Assembly: GCF_900091725.1 (NCBI RefSeq)
Contig: NZ_FMBW01000063.1
Coordinates: 124,001 to 188,000 of the forward strand
DNA from: Streptomyces sp. DvalAA-43
GTDB lineage: Bacteria > Actinomycetota > Actinomycetes > Streptomycetales > Streptomycetaceae
Reading direction: 5' to 3'
Length of the DNA stretch: 64,000 nucleotides
Numbering within the stretch: position 1 is the stretch's first letter; each line of letters starts with the position of its first letter. Made by a program: the position numbers and the translations under genes. Under the pieces are notes generated by a model. The model did no database searches and was not told the DNA's origin. It saw only the letters and a program-made list of their open reading frames with translations. Of the stretch, positions 26,484-34,891 are shown piece by piece.

Positions 26484-27479
26484 TCAGGTCGCCGGGGCCA
26501 TCGCCAGCGCCTCGTTCAGGTGGTGCTCGGCGATCCCTCGCATGAACTCCCGGTCGGGGAAGTCCCCGTCGAGCAGGCGCAGCGGGCCGGCCGTCAGCGA
26601 CAGGTGCTGGGTGAGTTTGTAGAGCGCGAGGCGGTCCTCGTCGAGGCCGTCCGCCGCCAGTTGCTGATACTGGCTGTCGGAATGGCGGAGGCGTAGGAAC
26701 ACGTGCTCCCACTCGACGTCGAAGTACATCAGGTCCTCGATGTCGATCACGACGGGATGGCCGTTCCGGTCGACCATGACGTGGTCCAGGCCCAGCTCGC
26801 CGTGGACGACGGAGTACTCGGCGCGCGGCCGCACCGCCGCGGTCAGCTGACGCAGCCGCTCCTCCAACTGGTCGCGGGCATCGGCGATCCTGTGGTCGCG
26901 CGCGGTCGCCTCGGCGAGGCAGCGCAGCGCGAAGGCCAGGGCTGCCTGCTCGCACGAGGCGTAACGCGATGTGCCGCCCCCGTCGATCAAGGCCACTTTG
27001 CCGAAGGACGGCGCACGGTGACTGCGCATCACCGCCAGGCTCTCGGCGAGGCGCATCATGGTCGGCTCCGCGGCGTGCGGGTCGCGGTTCCGCAGGTCCA
27101 TCAGGGCCCCGCCGGGCATGTCTTCGACGATCGCGAGGTCGGCCGGGTAGTGGGTACGGTCGCGGTCGACCAGGTGGACTTCAAGGACCCGAAGGCCGAG
27201 TGCCTCCAGCCGCGCGTGCGCGGCCTCGAACAGGTCGAGCCCGAAGCCGGGAGAGAACGGGTCGGCGAGGTCGTCGTCGTGCTCGGTGGTCGGCCAGTAG
27301 TTCTCGGAGTCCTCCCACAGGTAGGCGATCGCCGTCGTGGAATCGTCCATCGTCAGCCGGTAGACGCCTTTCCTGGTGCCGCCCGTGAGCCGCTCGACCG
27401 CCTCCAGCCGTCGCCCGCCGCCCAGCGCGGCCCGCGCCGCACCCGCCAGCTGATTCCGCGTCACTTTCTTCGGTGCCAT
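26484..27479 (-). CDS. Phosphotransferase (APH fold) with altered catalytic motif
   Basis: 331 residues. The kinase-like fold is indicated by the N-terminal lobe (TGGTRKGVYRLTM) and the Brenner region VVHGELGLDHVMVD followed by PVVIDIEDLMYFDVEWEHVF. Canonical HGDxxxxN is HGELGLDH: Asp to Glu and Asn to His, while the metal-binding DxD-like IDIED remains. The pattern fits a consistent actinobacterial subgroup rather than random decay. Substrate unknown; classical aminoglycoside resistance is not supported. It is divergent from the SUKH-domain gene 317 bp away. Confidence 0.8.
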   Translation of the reverse strand: MAPKKVTRNQLAGAARAALGGGRRLEAVERLTGGTRKGVYRLTMDDSTTAIAYLWEDSENYWPTTEHDDDLADPFSPGFGLDLFEAAHARLEALGLRVLEVHLVDRDRTHYPADLAIVEDMPGGALMDLRNRDPHAAEPTMMRLAESLAVMRSHRAPSFGKVALIDGGGTSRYASCEQAALAFALRCLAEATARDHRIADARDQLEERLRQLTAAVRPRAEYSVVHGELGLDHVMVDRNGHPVVIDIEDLMYFDVEWEHVFLRLRHSDSQYQQLAADGLDEDRLALYKLTQHLSLTAGPLRLLDGDFPDREFMRGIAEHHLNEALAMAPAT

Positions 27480-27796
27480 TGCCCGCGACCCACCTTCCGC
27501 ATTCCGTATTCCGCTTCCGCCCCGATGACTGGGGCACCCTACGCGAGTCGTCGTTCAACGCCGAACGAATTGGGGTGGAGGTGGTGTGCGGCGGGCGATC
27601 GTCATGTCGTCTGTTCGGGGTCGCGGTTGAGTGGTTGAGCCGGTGAGCGGTTGAGCCGGCGAGCTGTGCCTTGGACCAGTGGTGGCCGAGGGCGGTCAGA
27701 CCCAGGCACCAGGCGAGGGCGATGCATCGGTGATTGCCGATCCCTGTGCCGAGTCGGCCTCGTGGGACTGTCAGTACCCGCACCTAGAGTGCCAAC
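27480..27796. other. Intergenic region with short tandem repeats
   Basis: 317 bp between divergent genes. At ~27626-27660 the words GAGTGGTTGAGCCGG and GAGCGGTTGAGCCGG follow one another. No further gene is supported. Confidence 0.5.
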
Positions 27797-29554
27797 ATGA
27801 CCACGTTCACCGTCGAACAGTCCTGGGCCCGCATCGAATCCTGGCTCGCACAGCACGCTGCCGTCAGCCACGGGCTGCTCCGGCCGCCGGCCCTGCCCGA
27901 GGACATCGCGGCGGCCGAACTCCGTCTCGGGGTGACGTTCCCGCCCGACCTGAAGGAGTCGCTGCTGCGTCACGACGGTGTACAGCTCCAGGACGGAACG
28001 CCGACGCTGGGCTACTACGGACCCCTGTCCGGCATCGAGGACATCGTCCAGAGCACCGAGTTCCTGCGGAGCATCGGCGCGGACCTCGACGAGGACGAGG
28101 ACGATCTCGACGAGGAACGCGACGAGCACGCGTACTGGCCGCACGAACGGCTGCTGATCACCCTGGGCATCGGCTGGCAGTCCTCCGACGGGCTCTTCCT
28201 GGTCTCCCGCCCCGGCCCGAACCACGGGCGCGTCGGCCGGTACTTCGACGAGGACAGCCCGTCCTTCACCCCTTGGCCGGGACTGCGCCACGTCCTCGCC
28301 GACTTCGCCGCGGCTCTGGACAACGGCACCCCTTTCAATGGGCGGACACCGCTCGGCTTCGAGGGCCAATTGATCTGGGACGACGACAGGACGACCGTCC
28401 CTGATCCGCTTTCCCCCCTCGGCCTCGCCGCCGAGGCCACCGAGCCGCTGGTCCCGTCTGCGGCCGGACCGGTCCCGTCCGTCCCGCGGCCTGACGGGCC
28501 GTACACCGTCGTTGCCATCGGGGCGCCGGCCTCGCAGGCCGCGCCCGTGCAGCCGGATGTCGTGTTCGTGGCGGGCATACCCCCCGTGGAGCTGTGGGAC
28601 CGGTTGGGCTCCGTGCCCTCGACCGCCGGGCCGCGCAGCCGGGAGCAGGCGAGGCTGTCGGCCGCCGCGCCCTGGTCGGCGTACCGTCCAATGGTCCGGG
28701 TCGGCTGGTGTGGTGATGGTTGGTCGTACGCCACCCAGGAGGGCGGTGACGCCCAGTTCCGCCGCCCGGAGGTGCTGCGCCGGCTGTCCCGTGGCACCCG
28801 GGTCGTGCGGCTGACGAAGCAGGGGCCGGAGGTACGCGTCACCGTCACCGAGGACGGCGTGGATCGGCCCGAGGCGGCCCGCCGGGTCGACTCGCCCCGC
28901 GAGGACCACATGATCGGGCCCGCCAGGCAGCATTGGCAGAGACTGGGCGGCGATCCCTGGCCCGGGTCGACGGCCGCGTACGCCCGGCTGCTGGCCGAGC
29001 TGGCGACGGAGCACGGCATCACCTGGGATCCGCAGGACGACGGCGACGCGCCACTGGAGAGCGCGCTGCTGCTCCCGGTCCTCGACGACGTGCTGTCGAC
29101 GCGGCACCCGGTCTCCTCGGTACGTGATTTCGACCTCGGCGGGCTCGTTGACCGGACACCGCCGGAGCGGCTGCGTTCCGCGATGGCGGCGCAGCTCGCC
29201 CGGCTGGCGTCCGAGACCGGCATAGACACCTACCCGGAGATCGCGCAGGCAGTGGAGCGGATCCGCCGGGACGAGCCGGTGGATCTCGCGGCCGACGGGG
29301 CACTCGACCTTCGGATGAGGACCCTCGCCGCGGAGTCCCGGGCGGCACGGGGGCTGCTGGACGCGGCCCGGCACCAATCGGCCCCGTCGCCCATCGCCGC
29401 GGACGACCTCGCCGCGTGGGCCGTGCGGCACTCGGCGGCAGGGGCAGTGCGCGAGTTCCTGCTGCTGCCCCTGCCGGCCGCGGCGGAGACGGTCCTGAAC
29501 CAGCGCCGGTCCGTACGCTGGCGCGACGACCTCGCGGCGGACCTGGCGGAGTAG
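27797..29554 (+). CDS. SMI1/KNR4 (SUKH) domain protein, multi-domain
   Basis: 585 residues. The N-terminal ~190 are a SUKH fold: LPEDIAAAELRLGVTFPPDL, ESLLRHDGVQ, WPHERLLITLGIGWQSSDGL. In bacteria these domains commonly serve as immunity proteins against nuclease toxins. A linker rich in Pro/Ala leads to a second domain (~240-350) with VVFVAGIPPVELWDRLG and CGDGWSYATQEGG, a pattern shared with actinobacterial hypothetical proteins. The C-terminal ~200 residues are helical. There is no signal peptide. An acidic run EDEDDLDEERDE sits at ~98-109. A toxin partner is not next to it. Confidence 0.8.
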   Translation: MTTFTVEQSWARIESWLAQHAAVSHGLLRPPALPEDIAAAELRLGVTFPPDLKESLLRHDGVQLQDGTPTLGYYGPLSGIEDIVQSTEFLRSIGADLDEDEDDLDEERDEHAYWPHERLLITLGIGWQSSDGLFLVSRPGPNHGRVGRYFDEDSPSFTPWPGLRHVLADFAAALDNGTPFNGRTPLGFEGQLIWDDDRTTVPDPLSPLGLAAEATEPLVPSAAGPVPSVPRPDGPYTVVAIGAPASQAAPVQPDVVFVAGIPPVELWDRLGSVPSTAGPRSREQARLSAAAPWSAYRPMVRVGWCGDGWSYATQEGGDAQFRRPEVLRRLSRGTRVVRLTKQGPEVRVTVTEDGVDRPEAARRVDSPREDHMIGPARQHWQRLGGDPWPGSTAAYARLLAELATEHGITWDPQDDGDAPLESALLLPVLDDVLSTRHPVSSVRDFDLGGLVDRTPPERLRSAMAAQLARLASETGIDTYPEIAQAVERIRRDEPVDLAADGALDLRMRTLAAESRAARGLLDAARHQSAPSPIAADDLAAWAVRHSAAGAVREFLLLPLPAAAETVLNQRRSVRWRDDLAADLAE

Positions 29555-29597
29555 AGCGTGTCTCCTTGGTGTTGTCCGCCGTGCGAAGCTGTGCGCC

Positions 29598-29925
29598 ATG
29601 GCGCCTTCGATAGTCCGTGGACTTGCTCTGCCCGCCCCGCTGGTGTCGCTCATCGAGCGCAACCTCTGGCATCATCCGGGCGATGCGGTGTTGGCGAAGG
29701 TCATCCGTGGTTCAAGGACCCACTTGCCTTCGTGTCGAACCCCGAGCAGATGGCGTACGCGTCCCAATCATGGACATGTTCGCCGATGATCCACACTCCG
29801 CCTTCTTTCGCCAGTCACGCGGAAGCAGGGGCGTCTCCCCTCTCGAACCTCCATGGCTTGACGTTGACCAGGCAGTGCTGATCGCCACCACTCGCCATCC
29901 CGGTGATGACGGCGCCTTGATGCCG
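29598..29925 (+). pseudogene. Frameshifted hypothetical protein cut by an IS5 remnant
   Basis: Three frames on the plus strand join sensibly: MAPSIVRGLALPAPLVSLIE then NLWHHPGDAVLAKVI; PWFKDPLAFVSNPEQMAYAS; and MDMFADDPHSAFFRQSRGSR then LPWLDV-like PPWLDVDQAVLIATTRHPGD. Sense stops where IS5-type sequence begins on the other strand. At least two frameshifts and a truncation. The family is an actinobacterial hypothetical of the kind found near SUKH genes, as I recall; uncertain. Confidence 0.45.
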
Positions 29926-30190
29926 CCGAGTGCCCACATCCGCAGCCGGTTGTATACACCTCTCCAGTTTCCGTACTTCTCGGGCAGGTGCACCCACTGC
30001 GATCCGGTCTGGAACTTGAAGGCAATCGCGTCGATCACCTCCCGGTGGTCCCGCACCTCCCGGTGGTCCCACCACCGGCCACCGCGCTTGGGAGTCCTGT
30101 CCGGCGGTAACGGCTCAATCCGCGCCCACCGCCCATCTGTTAACGGCACAACCCGAACCAACGACCAACTGATCCAAACGCGCGGGCCCC
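29926..30190 (-). mobile_element. IS5-family transposase N-terminal remnant
   Basis: Minus strand reads VPLTDGRWARIEPLPPDRTP, RDHREVIDAIAFKFQTGSQW and LPEKYGNWRGVYNRLRMWA. This is the DUF4096 N-terminal domain of IS5-type transposases. A six-residue internal duplication (DHREVR/DHREVI) is present. Only about 85 residues remain before sequence identity ends. The catalytic domain is absent. Confidence 0.8.
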
Positions 30191-30415
30191 GCAGCCTGCC
30201 GAAACGGGGGACGGCATCAGGCGGTTGTGGATCGACGGCACCGATCTGCAGTGGCATGTCTGCGTTGCTCGGTTCCCGGAGCCTCCGGCGGAAGCCGCCA
30301 CGCGGACGTTCGAGGCGATGCTGCCGCAGCAGGGCGCCGCGGCCGAAGGGTGAGATCCGGGCGGAACGGTCTCACCCACGCATGTCTTCCGTACTCGCTC
30401 GATCACTCACGCACA

Positions 30416-30454
30416 GCACGGCACGGCACGGCACGGCACGGCACGGCACGGCAC
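30416..30454. repeat. GCACG pentanucleotide microsatellite, seven perfect copies
   Basis: GCACG repeats seven times from 30416 to 30450, followed by a partial unit. It lies ~30 bp beyond the 3' end of the FBP-domain gene. A five-base unit would change frame on slippage, but no real frame crosses it. Confidence 0.95.
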
Positions 30455-30483
30455 ACACGTTGTGATGTGCGTGGCCGGTTCCG

Positions 30484-30975
30484 TTATGCGATGACCTTGG
30501 CGACGAACGCCGAGAGGTTCGTGACGGTCCGCTGGATCTTGTCCTCCAGGGTGAGCGATTCGTGGAGCCGTGCACCGACGCCTGCGTCCTTCTTGCCTCG
30601 CACGTACAGCGGGCAGGCCAGGTCGCTGCATATGTAGGCGCCCACCGAGTTTCCCTGCTGTCCCGCCCTGCCCGCCTTCGCGGCGACCATGAGCGAGACG
30701 CCGCCGGTGTGGGTGGTCACGCACATCGAACACATGCTGCGCCGAGTCTGCCAGGGGATGTGGGTGGGGCAGCGCAGGGCGAGTGCCGTCGGGCGGCCGT
30801 CCAGCTCGGTGGCGAGGTAGGCCCGGTTGGAGGCCTGGGGATCCCTCCAGCCGAGGAAGTCCAGGTCGTCCCAGGGCCGCTCGGCCAGGTCATGGGGGAT
30901 GAACAGGCGCTTGGCCTCGCCCTTGGTGCAGTTCACGAAGGCGGTGCGGATCTCCCGCTCGGTCATGGGTTTCAT
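30484..30975 (-). CDS. FBP-domain treble-clef zinc-finger protein
   Basis: 163 residues from ATG 30975 (MKPMTEREIRTAFVN). It matches the FBP/FusB-type C-terminal zinc-binding domain: LRCPTHIPWQTRRSMCSMC, TTHTGGVSLMVAAKAG, GNSVGAYICSDLACPLYVRG. The CxxC pair and CSDLAC supply the four zinc cysteines. In firmicutes the related FusB proteins bind elongation factor G and rescue it from fusidic acid; a ribosome-linked role is plausible but unproven here. It is divergent from a TetR gene, 71 bp apart, with a strong dyad between them. Confidence 0.88.
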   Translation of the reverse strand: MKPMTEREIRTAFVNCTKGEAKRLFIPHDLAERPWDDLDFLGWRDPQASNRAYLATELDGRPTALALRCPTHIPWQTRRSMCSMCVTTHTGGVSLMVAAKAGRAGQQGNSVGAYICSDLACPLYVRGKKDAGVGARLHESLTLEDKIQRTVTNLSAFVAKVIA

Positions 30976-30989
30976 GAATCGCAGGCTAG

Positions 30990-31012
30990 TTTGCCTATAA
31001 GCTTTAGGCAAA
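30990..31012. promoter_or_regulatory. TetR-type operator between FBP and TetR genes
   Basis: Arms TTTGCCTA (30990-30997) and TAGGCAAA (31005-31012) are perfect complements around TAAGCTT. The AT-rich palindrome stands out from ~70% GC surroundings and covers the divergent promoter, the standard place for TetR autoregulation. Confidence 0.8.
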
Positions 31013-31046
31013 AGCATAATAGTTATCGTCAGATTGGAGAAAGTTT

Positions 31047-31616
31047 ATGGTTAGAGCAGGACTGACACCGGAGCGTCTGACCCTGGCCGGGGCGGAGCTG
31101 GCCGACGAGGTCGGTTTCGACCAGGTGACGGTCTCCGCGCTCGCCCGGCGGTTCGACGTCAAGGTCGCGAGTCTGTACTCGCACCTGAAGAACTCCCAGG
31201 ACCTCAAGACCAGGATCGCGCTGTTCGCGCTGGAGGAACTCGCCGACCGGGTCGCCGATGCCCTGGCCGGGCGTGCCGGCAAGGACGCCCTGGCCGCCTT
31301 CGCGGATGCCTATCGCGACTACGCCCGCGAGCACCCCGGCCGGTACGCGGCCGCCCGTCTCAGACTCGATCCCGAGACGGCGGCCGCCAGTGCCGGGGTG
31401 CGGCATGCGCAGATGGCACGGGCGCTCCTACGCGGCTACGACCTGCCGGAGCCGGACCAGACACACGCGGTCCGGATGCTGGGCAGCGTGTTCCACGGCT
31501 ACGTCAGCCTGGAGCTGGCCGGAGGCTTCGAGCACAGCGCCCCGGGGGCGGAGGAGTCCTGGGCCTGGGTCGTGGACTCCCTCGACAGCCTGCTGCGGAA
31601 CCGCACCGCGCGCTGA
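31047..31616 (+). CDS. TetR/AcrR-family regulator
   Basis: 189 residues; GGAGAAAG precedes ATG 31047. The HTH is at ~10-55 (AGAELADEVGFDQVTVSALA then RRFDVKVASLYSHLKN). The ligand domain ends with the WHG-type pattern (HAVRMLGSVFHGYVSLELAG then GFEH), TetR_C_33. Members sense small hydrophobic molecules. It probably represses itself and the divergent FBP gene through the AT-rich dyad, and perhaps the downstream SGNH hydrolase gene. Confidence 0.9.
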   Translation: MVRAGLTPERLTLAGAELADEVGFDQVTVSALARRFDVKVASLYSHLKNSQDLKTRIALFALEELADRVADALAGRAGKDALAAFADAYRDYAREHPGRYAAARLRLDPETAAASAGVRHAQMARALLRGYDLPEPDQTHAVRMLGSVFHGYVSLELAGGFEHSAPGAEESWAWVVDSLDSLLRNRTAR

Positions 31617-31743
31617 CCGAGGGCCGCACCGCTGGAGGCGGTCGCCCGCGCCGGGCGACCGGAACAGCCGGACGACCGGGACAGCCTGCGGCGAACGGGA
31701 ACAGCCAGGCACCGGAGCGTCCGATGACGAACCATGACGGACG

Positions 31744-32949
31744 ATGACGAAAACCCTGAACAAGGCTGAGGCGATGAACACCGAGCACGACTGGATCACC
31801 ACACCTGTCACCGCGGACATCCTGCGCGGTCACCTCGACGTGGAAACGACGGCACACGGCCTGCTGCCGCACCGGCTGCCCGCTCGGGCCCGGCGGCAGA
31901 TCCCCGACGACCAACTGGCCATGGCCGAGGCCCAGCCCTCCGGCGTGCGTTTGGTCTTCCGTACCCGGGCCACGGAGATCCATCTGGACACACTGCCCAC
32001 CAAGCGGGCCTACCAGGGGCTTCCGGCCCTGCCCGACGGCGTGTACGACCTGCTGGTGGACGGCCGCCTCGCCGCCCAGACCACGGTGCCCGGCGGAAAC
32101 GTACGCACGATCACCGACATGGTCACCCAGTCCGCCGAGCTGTCCGAGGGCCCTGTCGGCACCGCCCGGTTCACCGGTCTGCCCGAGCATGACAAGGACA
32201 TCGAGATCTGGCTTCCGCATACAGAGATCACCGAGCTGATCGCGCTGCGCGCCAACGCCCCCGTCGCGCCGGTGCCGGACCGCGGGCGCAGGGTGTGGCT
32301 GCACCACGGCAGCTCCATCAGCCACGGCTCGAACGCCACCCATCCGACCGGCACCTGGCCTGCCCTGGCAGCCTCCCGGGGCGGAGTGGAACTGGTGAAC
32401 ATGGGGTTCGGCGGCAGCGCCCTGCTCGACCCGTTCACCGCCCGTGCGATGCGGGACACCCCCGCGGACCTGATCAGCCTGAAGATCGGCATCAATGTCG
32501 TCAACGGCGACGTGATGCGTCTGCGGGCCTTCGGCCCCGCGGTACACGGATTCCTCGACACCATCCGCGAGGGGCACCCGACCACGCCGCTGCTGGTCGT
32601 GTCGCCCATCCTGTGCCCGGTCCAGGAGGACACCCCCGGCCCCCTCATGCCCGACTTCGACGGCGGGACCTTGCGGTTCAAGGCCACGGGCGATCCTGCC
32701 GAACGCGCCGCCGGGCGTCTGACGCTCACCATCATCCGCGAAGAACTCGCCCGGATCGTCGAACAGCGGGCGGCCGACGACCCCGAGCTGTACTACCTCG
32801 ACGGCCGTGACCTGTACGGCGAGAAGGACTACGCCGAACTCCCGCTGCCCGACGAGATCCACCCCGATCCTGCGGCTCACCGCCGTATCGGCGAGAACTT
32901 CGGGCGGCTCGCGTTCGGCGACGGGGGCCCTTTCGACGGAAGGCCCTGA
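31744..32949 (+). CDS. Two-domain SGNH/GDSL hydrolase (SsfX3-like layout)
   Basis: 401 residues; ATG 31774 (after GAGG) is an alternative start. Residues ~20-165 form a beta-sandwich lead domain and ~180-401 the SGNH hydrolase. The blocks are GSS (189-191, in place of GDS), GFGGSAL (Gly block), IGINVVNGD (Asn block) and D370/H373 in PDEIHPDPAAH. This layout resembles SsfX3, an acyltransferase of tetracycline SF2575 biosynthesis, and related carbohydrate esterases. It has no signal peptide. It lies 127 bp after the TetR gene, same strand. Confidence 0.85.
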   Translation: MTKTLNKAEAMNTEHDWITTPVTADILRGHLDVETTAHGLLPHRLPARARRQIPDDQLAMAEAQPSGVRLVFRTRATEIHLDTLPTKRAYQGLPALPDGVYDLLVDGRLAAQTTVPGGNVRTITDMVTQSAELSEGPVGTARFTGLPEHDKDIEIWLPHTEITELIALRANAPVAPVPDRGRRVWLHHGSSISHGSNATHPTGTWPALAASRGGVELVNMGFGGSALLDPFTARAMRDTPADLISLKIGINVVNGDVMRLRAFGPAVHGFLDTIREGHPTTPLLVVSPILCPVQEDTPGPLMPDFDGGTLRFKATGDPAERAAGRLTLTIIREELARIVEQRAADDPELYYLDGRDLYGEKDYAELPLPDEIHPDPAAHRRIGENFGRLAFGDGGPFDGRP

Positions 32950-33115
32950 ACGTCCTGGTGGTATTGCCCTGTGAGGTCGGGGACGGGTGATGCAGGTCGT
33001 GGCGGTGCGCTGCGGAAGCCGGCTCGCGAGACGGTGAGGACCCGACGCGGCGGGTACCAAGACCGGCCGGAGGACGGCGGACTCCTCGGGAGAGGGGTAA
33101 CGGTGAGTGCTCCGT

Positions 33116-33466
33116 TCAGCGTTGGGCGGCGGGGCGGACGACGATCTCGTCGACGTCCACGTCGCCGGGCCTGCTGATCGCGTAGGCGATCGCGTAGGCG
33201 GCCAGGTCCGCGAAGCCGGCGCGGTCGGTGACGTCGAGGTACCTGGCCCCGGCCCGGTGTCCCTCCTCGATGAGCTGCTCCGCCGTGCGCTCCAGCAGGT
33301 CGCTGCGACGGCCGGTCAGCACCGCGTGGTGGCCGTCGCGGGCGGGGCGGCGGGCCGTCGCCCGGCCGTTGCCGCTGGTGGCGCCGGTGACCAGCACCAC
33401 CTTCGTGGTGCCGGGTGCGAGTGGTGCGGTGGGTACGTGTGCGGGGTCCCTGTGGTTCTCGGTCAT
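33116..33466 (-). pseudogene. Short-chain dehydrogenase with large internal deletion
   Basis: From ATG 33466 the frame starts like a full SDR (TKVVLVTGATSGNGRATA, cofactor motif TGxxxGxG) and runs to YLDVTDRAGF. It then jumps in frame to LAAYAIAYAISRPGDVDVDE and IVVRPAAQR, the usual SDR C-terminus. About 120-130 residues including NNAG, the catalytic Ser and YxxxK are gone, leaving 116. The frame is intact, so a protein could be made but without dehydrogenase activity. Confidence 0.8.
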
Positions 33467-33662
33467 GTCCTCGATCGTCGGGCGCGGTTCGGGGACGTAC
33501 CTGGGTGTGACGCGCCCAGGCATGGGGGTGCCGACCGCGCCGCGCCACACTCCCCGAGCGCCGAGGCCCTCGCTCTCCTCGGCACCCTCGCCGCCACCCG
33601 GGCCGGGGAGAGGCGGGCCGGGTGACCGGCGGCCGTGGATACCCGTCCGGGTCGGGAAGGGG

Positions 33663-34517
33663 CTACCGCTGAAGTGCCGTCAGCTTTCTCGCCACTTCGT
33701 CGGTCGCCCGTGCATACCGGGCCCGCTCACCGGGGCCGGTCCGCCCCGACGGCCCCGTGCTCTCGCTCTGCGCTACGAGTCTGAAGATCAGTGCGCGGAT
33801 CAGCATCTGCTGCCAGTCGGGATGATCGCTTCCATACGTCAGCATGTCGGGCGGAAGGTCGAACCACAGCAGGCCATCGGCGACCACGACCGCCTCGGCG
33901 AACACCGGAGGCCGCCAGTACGGCGAAAAGTCGATCACAGCGGGCGCTTCGCCCTCCGCGAAGAGCACATTGCCGCTGAGGTCGCCGTGGATGAGCTGCG
34001 CCGCGTCCTGTTGCACGGGGCGCCTCAGCGCCAGGAGGGCCGAGAACGGGGCGGCGAGGTCGTCGGTCACCTCGACGTCCTGTTCGCCCCACGCCACTCG
34101 GTCGGCCACCGCCCAGGGATGGGTGCGCCGGCCGAGGAAGTCGGGCCGGGGGTACTGCCGCAGGGCGGAGTGAAGGGCACGGCCCGCGCCGAGCACATCG
34201 GCCCAGTGCCCGCTCGGGCCGGGCTCACCGGTCAGGAACTCGGCGGCCGTCCAGCCGTCCACGACGCTTCTGCCATCGGCGGCCCGCAGCGGAAGCGGGA
34301 CGCGGAAGCCGCTGTCCGGCGCCAGCCGCTCGAACAGGGAAGCAGCCCATTCGGCTTCGGCGGCGGCGCCCTCGGCCGGCTTGAAGACAGCCCCGCCGAC
34401 GAGAACGCTTCGCCCCTGCCCGCCGGTCAGAGGGACGGGAGCGCCCGTCACGCCGAAGGCATCGAGGACAGCGCGAGGCGGGGTGGCGGTGCTCGGCTGC
34501 TCGGTCACGCCGGACAT
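33663..34517 (-). CDS. Phosphotransferase family protein (APH fold)
   Basis: 284 residues from the ATG at 34517 (MSGVTEQPSTATPPR); the longer frame translates a tandem repeat and is not real. The kinase motif LIHGDLSGNVLF is canonical (HGDxxxxN) and is followed by AVIDFSPYW. The family resembles the TIGR02569-type actinobacterial kinases, substrate unknown. It is cytoplasmic. It is divergent from the PKS gene, sharing a 374-bp intergenic region that carries tandem repeats. Whether it serves the PKS product (for example self-protection) is speculation. Confidence 0.85.
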   Translation of the reverse strand: MSGVTEQPSTATPPRAVLDAFGVTGAPVPLTGGQGRSVLVGGAVFKPAEGAAAEAEWAASLFERLAPDSGFRVPLPLRAADGRSVVDGWTAAEFLTGEPGPSGHWADVLGAGRALHSALRQYPRPDFLGRRTHPWAVADRVAWGEQDVEVTDDLAAPFSALLALRRPVQQDAAQLIHGDLSGNVLFAEGEAPAVIDFSPYWRPPVFAEAVVVADGLLWFDLPPDMLTYGSDHPDWQQMLIRALIFRLVAQSESTGPSGRTGPGERARYARATDEVARKLTALQR

Positions 34518-34570
34518 CCTGCCGACACCGCCCCGCCCGGCGCACCTCCATTTCGCCGCAGCGCCGGACC

Positions 34571-34702
34571 TCCTCGGCCACGTCCGGCGGATCGGTCCCG
34601 GCCACGTCCGACAGCCCCGTCCCGGCCACGTCCTGCGGGCTCTGCTCGGCCGCGTCCGACAGCCCCGTCCCGGCCGCGTCCGACAGCCCCGTCCCGGCCG
34701 CA
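34571..34702. repeat. 24-bp degenerate tandem repeat in PKS upstream region
   Basis: Units close to TCCCGGCCRCGTCCGACAG recur about five times, with two perfect-core copies at ~34655-34697 and variants to the left. They lie between the divergent kinase and PKS genes, ~190-320 bp before the PKS start. They could be clustered protein-binding sites or replication-slippage products. Confidence 0.7.
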
Positions 34703-34877
34703 GTGCCGAGCGTCCCGGCGGTCCCCCGCGACAGCGAGCCTCGGTGCCGTCGCTCCGGGCATACGGCACATGACCACCCGGTTCGATGATCGGTGAGCCG
34801 TACCCCCGTCCGGATCGCCCCACCTCCAGGAGGCAACCTGGTGCGGCATGCTGCCGTCCTCAACGGCGGGTCATCTC

Positions 34878-34885
34878 AAGGAGGT
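34878..34885 (+). promoter_or_regulatory. Ribosome binding site deciding the PKS start
   Basis: AAGGAGGT is a near-perfect anti-SD match. GTG codons follow at 34889 (3-nt gap) and 34892 (6-nt gap). The second has the better spacing, so translation likely begins VDSHADIVKPLPE rather than at the in-frame ATG 34793. Confidence 0.8.
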
Positions 34886-34891
34886 CATGTG

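Noticed and set aside
27602..29662. 686-residue minus-strand open frame
   Set aside because: Antisense of the SUKH-domain gene; composition is typical of GC-rich shadows.
33663..34823. Longer form of the second phosphotransferase (386 residues)
   Set aside because: The extra N-terminus translates the 24-bp repeat cluster and lacks an SD; the family start matches ATG 34517.
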